DNA of 64,000 nt, taken from assembly GCF_027186265.1 (NCBI RefSeq), contig NZ_CP114176.1, forward strand, positions 3,100,001-3,164,000, given 5' to 3'. Position 1 is the first letter of the stretch. Every line of letters starts with the position of its first letter. A model generated the notes under the pieces. The model searched no databases. It saw nothing but the letters and a program-made list of their open reading frames with translations, and was not told the DNA's origin. The DNA is from Lentibacillus daqui. Its GTDB lineage: Bacteria; Bacillota; Bacilli; Bacillales; Amphibacillaceae. Shown here piece by piece: positions 8,689 to 16,622 of the stretch. Made by a program: the position numbers and the translations under genes.

Positions 8689-9651
8689 CTACTTCACATC
8701 TTGATACGACGGAATTCCGGGAATACCTTCTGCATGTTTGATGGCACTAACGATGGCTTGTTCCATTGCTTTTGCCGCCATCGTGCCAATGAGGTCAGTT
8801 GTTACCCGTTTGCCACCGGTTGCCAGGACAAAAATGGTGTCGCCGTCTTGCATGGTATGTACCGGGAAAATCGTTCTCGCATAGCCATTGTGAGCCATTT
8901 GCGCCACTTTCCTTGCTTGTGCTTTTGTCAGTTCAGCATTGACAGCAATCACCCCAATTGTCGTGTTCGCACCTGGCAAGATACTTTGTCTTGAATGATG
9001 CTGCATAAATTCCAGACTGTCGATGAGCTTTTCTTCCTTCCTGTCATACGGTCCGGCAAGTATCTCGCCAGTTTCTGGGTCGCGCACATCACCGAAAGCA
9101 TTGACAGCAACAACAGCACCGACAACGACGCCATCACCCAAATCGATAGAAGCCGTACCAAGTCCACCTTTCATGCAGTTTTCAAGACCAGTAATTTTGC
9201 CCACCGTTGCACCACATCCAGCGCCAACATTCCCCTCGGAAAAATCATGGATCGCAGCTTTTTTTGCCGCCTGATAACCCATTTGTTTGTCTGGGCGGAT
9301 ATTCCCATTGCCAACGGGTAAATCAAATAAAGCAGCGGCAGGTACAATCGGAACTTTTGCAACCCCAACGTCAAGACCAATATCATGTTCCTCTAAATAC
9401 TGCATGACTCCTGATGCGGCATCGAGTCCGAATGCACTGCCACCGGTTAAAACAATCCCATGCACCTCATTAACCGTGTTTACAGGATCCAGCAAATCAG
9501 TTTCCTTGGTCCCTGGTGCAGAACCCCTAACTTCAACACCGGCACATGCACCGTTTTCCGTTAAGACGACGGTACAGCCTGTGACTGCATCAGTATTTTC
9601 TATATGACCAACCTTTATCCCTGGAACATCGATGATGCTTCCTTTTTTCAT
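8689..9651 (-). CDS. P1 family peptidase (DmpA-like aminopeptidase, N-terminal nucleophile)
   Basis: A 320-residue protein of the DmpA/P1 (S58) family, whose members self-cleave and then act as aminopeptidases, some on D- or beta-amino-acid peptides. Family blocks seen: DVPGIKVGH (8-16), LTGGSAFGLDAA (68-79), GNVGAGCGATVGK (140-152) and GANTTIG (227-233). The last contains the threonine expected to become the new N-terminal nucleophile. The start ATG overlaps the stop of the oppF remnant (ATGA), so it was built into a peptide-uptake operon. It probably trims imported peptides in the cytoplasm. Substrate stereochemistry is not visible. Confidence 0.9.
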   Translation of the reverse strand: MKKGSIIDVPGIKVGHIENTDAVTGCTVVLTENGACAGVEVRGSAPGTKETDLLDPVNTVNEVHGIVLTGGSAFGLDAASGVMQYLEEHDIGLDVGVAKVPIVPAAALFDLPVGNGNIRPDKQMGYQAAKKAAIHDFSEGNVGAGCGATVGKITGLENCMKGGLGTASIDLGDGVVVGAVVAVNAFGDVRDPETGEILAGPYDRKEEKLIDSLEFMQHHSRQSILPGANTTIGVIAVNAELTKAQARKVAQMAHNGYARTIFPVHTMQDGDTIFVLATGGKRVTTDLIGTMAAKAMEQAIVSAIKHAEGIPGIPSYQDVK

Positions 9652-9866
9652 TGGGCAACCTTCTCCTTTTTCGTTTCTGATTTTTTATTGTGCAGATGAC
9701 AGGCAACCGAACGACCTGTTCCGATGCCTTGGAGCACTGGTCTTTGCTGTTTACAAATATCCATTGCCAGCGGACATCTTGTCTGAAACGCACATCCCGA
9801 TGGCGGGTTCGCTGGACTTGGCACTTCTCCATCCACCCCGGCAACTCCTCCAAGCGAACGTAAAGA
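9648..9866 (-). pseudogene. Tail fragment of peptide ABC transporter ATPase (oppF/dppF remnant)
   Basis: About 70 codons in frame with GEVPSPANPPSGCAFQTRCP, then C-x6-P-x-L and VACHLH. This is the cysteine-rich C-terminal oligopeptide-transporter domain found at the end of DppD/DppF/OppF ATPases. No Walker A, signature or Walker B region precedes it. The frame is closed by TAG at its start, directly after the stop of the metallo-hydrolase gene. It ends in ATGA overlap with the P1 peptidase, preserving the old operon joint. It is best read as what is left after a deletion that removed oppD and most of oppF. Confidence 0.8.
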
Positions 9867-9869
9867 TGA

Positions 9870-10607
9870 CTATTTACAGCCCCATGTCCACCCAGTGGAG
9901 GCAAGCGCTATCTTTCCGTGGTAAATTTCCTTGGCCTGATGCAATAAATCTTGATGGTCTCCATAATGCGGCAAGTGGGTTAACAGCAGCTCCGATACGT
10001 CGGCATCATTTGCCAATTGCCCAACATCCACGCTATTCATATGACCCATTGGCAAACCATCCTGTTCCTGGTACAAACTGCATTCACTAATCAGCAAATC
10101 CGCCCCCTTGGAAAACGCAACAAGTTCGGGGAACATACTTGTATCCGCTGTATATACAACAACCGTATCTCCCGCTGTAATCCGCATGGCATAACAAGTA
10201 ACCGGATGCTTGGTTTCGATAAATTCAATCATGAACGGACCAATTTTTAACGTCTGATCCGGATCATAAGCAATCCCTGTTGTCGCGTTTTTATATGTAA
10301 GATGGTTAAACTTGTCGCTGTCCAGGGCATGCCCGTATATTGGGAGACTTTCCATATTCGATTTAAGATATGTCTTCACCAGCCGACCGAATTGTAGCGG
10401 ACCAATATCTGCCACATGGTCGTGATGATAATGGGAGAGTAGCACCGCATCAAGCTCCTCCACATTGATAAAAGCCTGCAATTGAGCAAGTACGCCACTG
10501 CCACAGTCAAGTAATAAATGGAAACCATCATGTTGCAACAGATAGCCTGATGTTGCCTCTTTTACTCCGGGAAAACCGCCCCAATAACCAATTACTGTTA
10601 CTTTCAA
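9870..10607 (-). CDS. MBL-fold metallo-hydrolase, YhfI/RNase Z-like
   Basis: A 245-residue metallo-beta-lactamase-fold protein. The metal motif HxHxDH is HYHHDH at residues 59-64, within LLSHYHHDHVADIGPLQFG. Further ligand regions are ETKHPVTCYAMR, YTADTS and LLTHLPHY. The opening MKVTVIGYWGGFPG and the length match the B. subtilis YhfI group of uncharacterised hydrolases related to RNase Z and phosphodiesterases. Zinc-dependent cytoplasmic hydrolysis is likely, but the substrate is unknown. The gene abuts the oppF remnant with only a few bases between, so a rearrangement joined it to the peptide operon. Confidence 0.85.
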   Translation of the reverse strand: MKVTVIGYWGGFPGVKEATSGYLLQHDGFHLLLDCGSGVLAQLQAFINVEELDAVLLSHYHHDHVADIGPLQFGRLVKTYLKSNMESLPIYGHALDSDKFNHLTYKNATTGIAYDPDQTLKIGPFMIEFIETKHPVTCYAMRITAGDTVVVYTADTSMFPELVAFSKGADLLISECSLYQEQDGLPMGHMNSVDVGQLANDADVSELLLTHLPHYGDHQDLLHQAKEIYHGKIALASTGWTWGCK

Positions 10608-10880
10608 GATGCATTCTCCTTTGCTTATGTTACGTATATTTTATCCCTTGACAGCCAGTTCGTCCACCAAAATTCGTTCCCATTTTCAAATTTTCAGTCG
10701 AAGGTGGTACACAATTACAATCCATAGAAATGTGGAAAATCCCGATACAGCAGTGCGCATGATATCACTGTATATAAAAAACAGCGAAATTCCAAAAAGG
10801 AAAGGTGCACATTGTCATGCACACCTTAAAAGTTTGGGCTGTTGATTAGCACTGTTTTCCTCATGAAATTTGCCGGTGAT

Positions 10881-11411
10881 TCACTTTTTAGTAGTTTCCA
10901 TGTCATCATTTTTCATTGTAAGAAATATGAGCGTTCCCAAAAGAAATAACGTTAATCTTGTAGCATCGGGAATTCCGTTCCAGTCCGCATTCATCCACAT
11001 ACCGAACCATTCGCCTGCAATAGCCTGAAACCCCAGGAACCATAGGGCAAGGCCTGCCGTTAAACCAATCATACCCCATAATTTTGACTGATGAAAAGCT
11101 GCTGGATCACTTTTAAGATGTCGCAGCATGTTAATTCCACCTACCCAACAACTCACCATAATGAAAGCCTCGATCAAAATAATGAGAATATAACCAATGT
11201 GATGTATGGTTTCGTTTGTGATGGCTCGATACATAATATCATCGTTAAATGTCTCATCCATGCTTAACACATGCGTTACAAATTCAAAGTTGGTGTAGTA
11301 GTCGGTAACATTGCCCAAAACAACAAGTGTTGCAAAAACAGCAAAAGATAAAACCAAAACACTTTTCGATATTCTAATACCGAGACCAAAAGTGGACCCT
11401 CCCATATCCAT
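10881..11411 (-). CDS. DUF2165 family small integral membrane protein
   Basis: A 176-residue protein with four membrane helices. It matches the DUF2165 pattern: a first helix, then NVTDYYTNFEFVTHVLSMDETF, a helix with HHIGYILIILIEAF, then GFQAIAGEWFGMWMN before the last helix. The function of the family is not known. It has its own reading frame with a G-rich site before ATG. The region upstream (11412-11743) shows no gene that I can support; it contains a GGCGCGCC palindrome and an AT-rich stretch. Confidence is high for family and low for role. Confidence 0.82.
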   Translation of the reverse strand: MDMGGSTFGLGIRISKSVLVLSFAVFATLVVLGNVTDYYTNFEFVTHVLSMDETFNDDIMYRAITNETIHHIGYILIILIEAFIMVSCWVGGINMLRHLKSDPAAFHQSKLWGMIGLTAGLALWFLGFQAIAGEWFGMWMNADWNGIPDATRLTLFLLGTLIFLTMKNDDMETTKK

Positions 11412-11743
11412 TCCCCCATTTCACTTTAATGGGTATTCAACAGATAACTTGTCCTAGTACAGAAATACAAATGTGGATTTGGCGGCGCGCCTTGCCACTA
11501 AAGGGGAACAACTAATGCGGATTATAAAAAGACAGCCCTTATCAGTTGAATTTTAACCGGGCGACCTTTTTGTTAAGGTATATTTAAAAATACATTTAAA
11601 CGGATTACAATTCATATATGGATGGCTATTATTAGATGTTGGTCTTTGGATGGCATCTTTTTTATCAGACATCTTTTTCATGGGGGATTAACCTGTGGGT
11701 CAGTTTAGGATAAGTACCTTTTTAAGATATACACACTTTCTTC

Positions 11744-12004
11744 TTACAAATTTCTATAAATTTGTCCTCTATTTCCTATTCTTACTACATAAACAATTAG
11801 TTCATCATCAAAGATTTCATAAATAATCCTTATATCTCCTAACCGTTTGCGATATAAGTTGTAATTCGTTAATTTTTTGATGTTAGATGCCTGCAGTGGG
11901 CTTTCTGCGATTTCTAACAATGCATTGGTCACTCTCTTTTTATTCTTTGGATCTAACTTTTTTACAAACCTGGAGGCATCTCTACTTAATTCTAATCGAA
12001 ACAT
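11744..12004 (-). CDS. RelE/ParE-family toxin of a type II toxin-antitoxin pair
   Basis: An 86-residue protein with the RelE/ParE superfamily pattern: an N-terminal LELSRDASRFVKKLDPKNKKRV helix pair, then SNIKKLTNYNLYRKRLGDIRIIYEIFDDELIVYVVRIGNRGQIYRNL. The central R-x-R-x-GDIRIIYEI strand is typical of RelE ribosome-dependent mRNA interferases. Its ATG overlaps the stop of the upstream antitoxin gene (TAATG), the usual translational coupling of such modules. It is expected to cut mRNA at the ribosome when the antitoxin is lost. Activity is not proven by sequence, since RelE and ParE types look alike. Confidence 0.85.
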   Translation of the reverse strand: MFRLELSRDASRFVKKLDPKNKKRVTNALLEIAESPLQASNIKKLTNYNLYRKRLGDIRIIYEIFDDELIVYVVRIGNRGQIYRNL

Positions 12005-12222
12005 TAGTCAGATTCCTCCAATTCCTTTAATAATGTATCAAGTGAAACAGTCCTTCCCTCCTCAAATTCCTTCCTAGCGCGCCTTATGTCCGCTATCTCC
12101 TCATCCGTTAGCGGCTCGTCATCTTCCGGTATCATTTCTCGGATAAGCTTCTCAAATTCACTTAATTTTTCTTCCGGAACGGTCTCAATAAACCTTTTGA
12201 TTACCTCTCTTTTCATCGCCAT
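12004..12222 (-). CDS. Antitoxin partner of the RelE-type toxin
   Basis: A 72-residue acidic protein (MAMKREVIKRF, then EKLSEFEKLIREMIPEDDEPLTDEEIADIRR split by acidic patches) ending just inside the toxin start. The ATG at 12222 is chosen because AAGGAG lies eight bases upstream; a GTG at 12231 would overlap that site. The order antitoxin then toxin with a one-base overlap supports the role. The C-terminal half is the likely toxin-wrapping segment. No classical DNA-binding domain is obvious, so autoregulation by this protein is uncertain. Confidence 0.78.
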   Translation of the reverse strand: MAMKREVIKRFIETVPEEKLSEFEKLIREMIPEDDEPLTDEEIADIRRARKEFEEGRTVSLDTLLKELEESD

Positions 12223-12376
12223 TTTTATCACTCCTTGCAGTTATTATAGCACCTTTTATGAATATTTTCCCTCACTAAATACCGAACATCGGAAAAGCCT
12301 TCAGTTATTTCCTAAGTTTGGCTACAAAAATCTCCGAATACAGTCATAGCAAGGATTTTGGACTTTAACCCAAATA

Positions 12377-12457
12377 TTGCAGTCCCAAATTGCGTTTTTG
12401 GTCATTTTAGAAACTGGTGTAACAGGCTTTATAAAGTTTTTTCGTTTGGGACTACAA
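12377..12457. repeat. 81-bp element with 13-bp inverted ends
   Basis: TTGCAGTCCCAAA (12377-12389) and TTTGGGACTACAA (12445-12457) are inverted copies with one mismatch. They lie in the otherwise gene-free stretch 12232-12706. This looks like a miniature transposon remnant or operator pair. Nothing else was recognised in the stretch. Confidence 0.35.
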
Positions 12458-12706
12458 ACCTTTATTGATACAGCAAAAACACTGTCATATCAGTAAAGAA
12501 AATGTCACCACCAAACTCGGTTATTTACAAAACTTAATAAATTGCCGTCACTACATTAACTACAATCGAGTTATCCAACTCTTTAGTAACTATCAAATTG
12601 ACAACTCATTTCTCGTACATGAGCCACAAGAAAGGTCCTGTTCCTTTTTTCCTTGAAGTGCTACACTTAAGATATGTCTAACGACGTCTTTTCAAGGAGG
12701 GCTTTC

Positions 12707-13531
12707 ATGAAGAAGATGAGCTTTGCCATCGCGGCGTTCATAGCGTTTGTTATTGCATGCTGCGCTAAGATTTATCAGGAAACACATTATTTCAAACTTA
12801 AGCGGGTTACATTTAACAGCAGTAAACTTCCAGCGGGATCCAGCTTTACGATTTTGCAAATGGCCGACCTGCATAACCACAATTTTGGATCCAACAATGA
12901 AACATTGATCCATACCATAAAATCATCCAATGCTGACATTATTGTGTTGACCGGCGACGTGATTGATAGAACAACGAAAAATTTAAAATATGTTTTTTCG
13001 TTAATCGATGAGCTGACCGCAATCAATCAGAATGTTTTCTTTGTATCCGGTAACCATGAGTGGGCAAATGCACTTTCGGAAGAGTTTTTCAATGGTCTGC
13101 ACGAACGTGGCGTTATTATCCTGGATAATCAGAACACGCAAATCACAAAGGATATGATGACCCTTCATATAGCTGGCGTCGGTGATGCTTCAACAGAACA
13201 TGAAGATCTCCATCAAGCCTTTCATCAAATTGGCGATGATTACTATACCATTTTGCTGTCTCATTCACCCGACATTACCGAAACTTATTATGCTATACCG
13301 GCCGATCTGATTTTGAGCGGGCATACGCATGGGGGACAGGTTCGTTTTCCTTTTATCGGGGCATTGGTGGCACCAGGTCAGGGATTTTTCCCGAAACGTA
13401 CGAAAGGAACATACACAATTGAGCCGAATCGGTATCTGTATATTGACAGCGGGCTTGGCACGACCAGACTGCCAGTGCGATTTTTAAACCAAAGTCAGTT
13501 GAGTTTAATTACGATCGTTGGAAGTAAATGA
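12707..13531 (+). CDS. Membrane-anchored metallophosphoesterase, YkuE/YaeI-like
   Basis: The protein has an N-terminal hydrophobic anchor (MSFAIAAFIAFVIACC) followed by a calcineurin-like phosphoesterase domain with all metal motifs: MADLHNHNFG, VLTGDVID, VSGNHEW, LLSHSPD and LSGHTHGGQ. Relatives hydrolyse phosphoesters such as lipid A or polyprenyl-linked substrates outside the membrane. The start at 12707 is chosen because AAGGAGG at 12694-12700 is ideally spaced. A longer frame from ATG 12674 would add an apparent twin-arginine SRRAF motif, but its two arginines are encoded by the AGGAGG ribosome site itself. It faces the alkaline phosphatase gene tail to tail. Confidence 0.87.
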   Translation: MKKMSFAIAAFIAFVIACCAKIYQETHYFKLKRVTFNSSKLPAGSSFTILQMADLHNHNFGSNNETLIHTIKSSNADIIVLTGDVIDRTTKNLKYVFSLIDELTAINQNVFFVSGNHEWANALSEEFFNGLHERGVIILDNQNTQITKDMMTLHIAGVGDASTEHEDLHQAFHQIGDDYYTILLSHSPDITETYYAIPADLILSGHTHGGQVRFPFIGALVAPGQGFFPKRTKGTYTIEPNRYLYIDSGLGTTRLPVRFLNQSQLSLITIVGSK

Positions 13532-13605
13532 GGGATATGAAAGAAAAGTAAACATTAGGAAAACAATGGGGACAAAGCATTTCTGGCCTTTTCCAAATAA
13601 TAACT

Positions 13606-13643
13606 TTTTAAAAAGGACCTGCATCCTGAATCGATGCAAGTCC
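13606..13643 (-). terminator. Intrinsic terminator of the alkaline phosphatase gene
   Basis: On the reverse strand GGACTTGCATC pairs with GATGCAGGTCC around a seven-base loop, then TTTTT follows. It lies immediately past the phosphatase stop. Confidence 0.75.
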
Positions 13644-13652
13644 ATATTTCCC

Positions 13653-15011
13653 TTATCTCACAAATGTAAAGACTTCATTAGCAATATCTGTGTTCTCAAT
13701 CAAACCGGAAAAACGCTCACTATGTGGTCCATATGCGTAGACTGGTACATCAACACCAGTATGTCCGCCTGTTGTAAATCCAATGCCCGCTCGTTCATTA
13801 AATACATCTGAAATGGCTTGGTGCAGTGTATCAACGTCTTCCGTAGCAGCAGCTTTTTTCACATCTGTTAATTCCGTATCAGTTAAGTCAAATGTTACAT
13901 ATTTATTGAGAATATATTCAACCGATGCTCCATCAATTATTTGTTCAGCCATATACTCCGGGGTACGTTTTGCTGCTTTAATTGCCTCCGTATCAAAATT
14001 ATAGTCCCCGTCGCGCCCTATCGATAAACCACCTGTCGAGTGATCTGCTGTCATGATGACTTGGGTATCACCATGCTCCTTTGCGTATGCAATGGCAGCT
14101 TGAAACGCTTTTGCGAAATCATCCATTTCACTCATAACACTCACCGCATCATTATCATGTCCGCCCCAGTCGATCTGACTACCTTCAACCATTAGGAAAA
14201 AGCCATCCTCATTCTTGTTTAATTGCTTTAGTGCTGCATTTGTCATTTCAGCCAGCGAAGGCGTGGACGGTTCACGATCAATCGCCTTCTTCATTCCTAC
14301 TTGGGCGAATAAACCTAGTAATCTTGCATTCTTGTTATTATTCATATCTTCAGCGGTGGTAACGTAATGGTAACCATCGTTTTTAAACTCGTTAATTAAA
14401 TTGCGGTCGTCTCGATCAAAGTTATCTACCCCACCGCCAAGCATAACATCTATCTTATGTTTCCCATCGATCATCTCATCATAATAATCATCTGCAATTT
14501 CATCATAATTATCTCGTGATTCGTTATGTGCACCAAAGGCTCCAGGTGTAGCATGGGTAATCTGTGATGTCGATACCAATCCTGTAGATTTTCCATTCTT
14601 TTTCGCTGCCTCTAATACGGTTTCCACTGGTTGTTCATTCTTATCAACGGAAATAGCACCATTATATGTTTTGATTCCTGCTGCCATAGCGGTTGCGGCC
14701 GCAGCTGAGTCGGTTACATTTTCGTCCTTATCATTGGAGTATGTTTTAGCCATCCCTGTTAAATACTGATCAAAAACGGTTTCTTCCATTTGTTGAGTGG
14801 AAGGATTATCTTTCATGTAACGGTATGCTGTTGTATAAGATGGTCCCATTCCGTCTCCAATTAATACAATTACATTTTTAACTTTTTCATTGTCTGGTGA
14901 TGTATCGTCTGCTTTACTACTAACTGCATCTGAAGTTAACCCGCTTATTCCGATTATTCCGCCGACAGCAAGGATACAAATAACAATAACTACCCATACT
15001 TTATTTCGCAT
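13653..15011 (-). CDS. Alkaline phosphatase
   Basis: About 452 residues, with a signal anchor (VWVVIVICILAVGGIIG) and then the alkaline phosphatase fold: metal site VLIGDGMG, nucleophile serine in VTDSAAAATAMAAG, STSQITHATPGAFGAH, VEGSQIDWGGHDND, MTADHSTGG and the late metal histidine in TGGHTGVDVPVYAYGP. It releases phosphate from monoesters outside the cell membrane. The start at ATG 15011 gives six bases from AAGGAGG; the ATG at 15017 would touch the ribosome site. A Pho-type promoter was not identified. The gene is monocistronic and ends at a clear hairpin. Confidence 0.93.
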   Translation of the reverse strand: MRNKVWVVIVICILAVGGIIGISGLTSDAVSSKADDTSPDNEKVKNVIVLIGDGMGPSYTTAYRYMKDNPSTQQMEETVFDQYLTGMAKTYSNDKDENVTDSAAAATAMAAGIKTYNGAISVDKNEQPVETVLEAAKKNGKSTGLVSTSQITHATPGAFGAHNESRDNYDEIADDYYDEMIDGKHKIDVMLGGGVDNFDRDDRNLINEFKNDGYHYVTTAEDMNNNKNARLLGLFAQVGMKKAIDREPSTPSLAEMTNAALKQLNKNEDGFFLMVEGSQIDWGGHDNDAVSVMSEMDDFAKAFQAAIAYAKEHGDTQVIMTADHSTGGLSIGRDGDYNFDTEAIKAAKRTPEYMAEQIIDGASVEYILNKYVTFDLTDTELTDVKKAAATEDVDTLHQAISDVFNERAGIGFTTGGHTGVDVPVYAYGPHSERFSGLIENTDIANEVFTFVR

Positions 15012-15476
15012 GAACATCCTCCTTCGAACTTATAATTGTAATTCTATTATAAGTTATGATTCTATTAATGGAAATAGTAGGTAAGTTGCAATTTTTTGAT
15101 TTTTCTTGTTGATTTTTGGGGCATTAAGGCTGGGTAAAAATGAACACACTTTGTCGAACGGACTTTAACTAAGGAACAATATTTATGAACGATTGATAAG
15201 CATTCTCTATTATACTCATCTCAACGAGGCTTTTCTCTAAATTCCCTATCCTCTTACCTATGCTTTATTTTTTGAAATGCATATGTAACTGTGCAAGGAT
15301 CGACAGGGAATTTCGTTAGCACCATTTGCCGATAGAAAGACTAGTAAGAAAGATATTAGAATAACAAGCAGCAGACAAGATCGTTATAGGAGGAGGACGG
15401 ACGCTACTTAAAAAAATCAGGACAATCAATCAAATCCTAACGAAGGGTGGGGATATCTATCAAAACAATTGATATG

Positions 15477-16142
15477 ATTTTAAACGATTTTTTTGCAAGA
15501 ACAGCATAATCGATTAAAAGAAAAAACATACCGCGATTATGAAGACGTGATCGACTTGTTCCGGGATTATCTCAATATGTATGCTCAAATTACTTAAGTG
15601 AAGATGAACTGAAGCAGTGGAAAACACAATTTAAGAAAGACGAAGATAGCTATCCGGATGTTCGGTCCTGAACGAGTGAAAGATACGCTGATTGAGGAAT
15701 TCCTGAACTATTTCATGATTCGTAAAGTCATGAGTGGAGAGTCATTTATGAAAGTAGCGATACGGGTCATGAAGAATTGAATAAGTGGCTCTTTGAAAAT
15801 AATTACATCGATCAGGATGAATATGCTAATTTAAAAGATTACTTCGGCGAATCTAATGATCTTCCCACTGTCGAAAAGCTGGCTGACCTGATTTTCGACT
15901 ATTCAAGAGGTACAACGAATCAACCGTTTGAAGACATACTGGAAGGCTACTTCACCGTTATCGACACCGAGCCGGGCAAGCTCTGGGTGAAAGATACAGT
16001 TAGCGGTGAGACGGATATAGGGCCGATTCAGGTATCCAAACAAATATCAGAAATGTGCAAGAAAGGATGGGATATCAATTTTATCATCGGCTTGTCCCAA
16101 GGAAAATGGTATATAGTAGAGAGTGGCAACGTGTATCGTTGA
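15477..16142 (+). pseudogene. Frameshifted gene of unknown family
   Basis: A single protein can be followed across frames: FLQEQHNRLKEKTYRDYEDV, then NYLSEDELKQWKTQFKKDED, then FGPERVKDTLIEEFLNYFMI, then an intact 121-residue end (15777-16139) containing FDYSRGTTNQPFEDILEGYF and WDINFIIGLSQGKWYIVESG. The breaks are single-base shifts near 15490 (in a run of seven T), 15593, 15662 and 15773. The first part resembles an integrase-type core-binding helix bundle only loosely, so no function is given. Either the gene is decayed or the sequence has indel errors. The 15018-15440 stretch upstream holds nothing recognised. Confidence 0.55.
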
Positions 16143-16246
16143 CGAAGGAGCACTGAGGACAGGATTGCCATGATAAGGGTTTTGGTTCGCTTTTTAACCC
16201 TTCCAGGTAACCTTCATCTGCTGTACGCACACCTGCAGGATTGATA

Positions 16247-16326
16247 ATGACCCCTTTCTATCTATGCTGCTGATTTCATTCGGCATGCTTATTGCCTCTA
16301 TCATATCCGACAAGAATAAAAAGTGA
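16247..16326 (+). pseudogene. Holin-like type I toxin, apparently frameshifted
   Basis: The frame ending at 16326 reads LSMLLISFGMLIASIISDKNKK, the single-helix core and basic tail of the Bacillaceae putative holin-like toxin family (BsrG/TxpA-like type I toxins). The expected N-terminal MTPF is present from ATG 16247 but in a different frame, so the 26-residue peptide is broken. Two hairpins follow, as in such loci. Toxicity by membrane insertion is known for relatives; this copy is probably inactive. Confidence 0.5.
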
Positions 16327-16375
16327 ACCCCCATGTGCATTGGTGGGCCTTGAGGGATTACTTTTACCTTTTCCT

Positions 16376-16440
16376 AACCCCTCCTGCTGGGGTTTGATCT
16401 TATTGTAGCTACACCATGTTTGAAGCATGGTGCAGTTTTA
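16376..16440 (+). terminator. Double hairpin downstream of the holin-like toxin
   Basis: AACCCC pairs with GGGGTT near 16376-16393. CACCATG (16412-16418) pairs with CATGGTG (16426-16432), followed by TTTTATT. This layout matches the toxin mRNA end and antitoxin RNA promoter area of type I modules. The antitoxin RNA itself is inferred only. Confidence 0.5.
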
Positions 16441-16622
16441 TTATAGTATATGGTTTTCTAACAAGATAGTACCAAAAATTTGAATTTTGTACACTTGATG
16501 CTTATTCAGGATTTTTAATCACGGATTCCTGTGTGTAGGAATGAGTATCTTTATAGTCTTGTGATAATCAAAATGTTTTTCTTTACTCCTTGAATTTTCA
16601 ACCAAATCAAAATTTACTTCTC

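Noticed and set aside
9590..9904. Reverse frame of 104 codons overlapping the P1 peptidase start
   Set aside because: Out of frame with the oppF tail motif. The cysteine-rich motif is in the neighbouring frame, which ends in ATGA overlap.
12465..12656. Forward open frame of 63 codons
   Set aside because: No ribosome site and no recognisable protein; it adjoins an inverted-repeat element.
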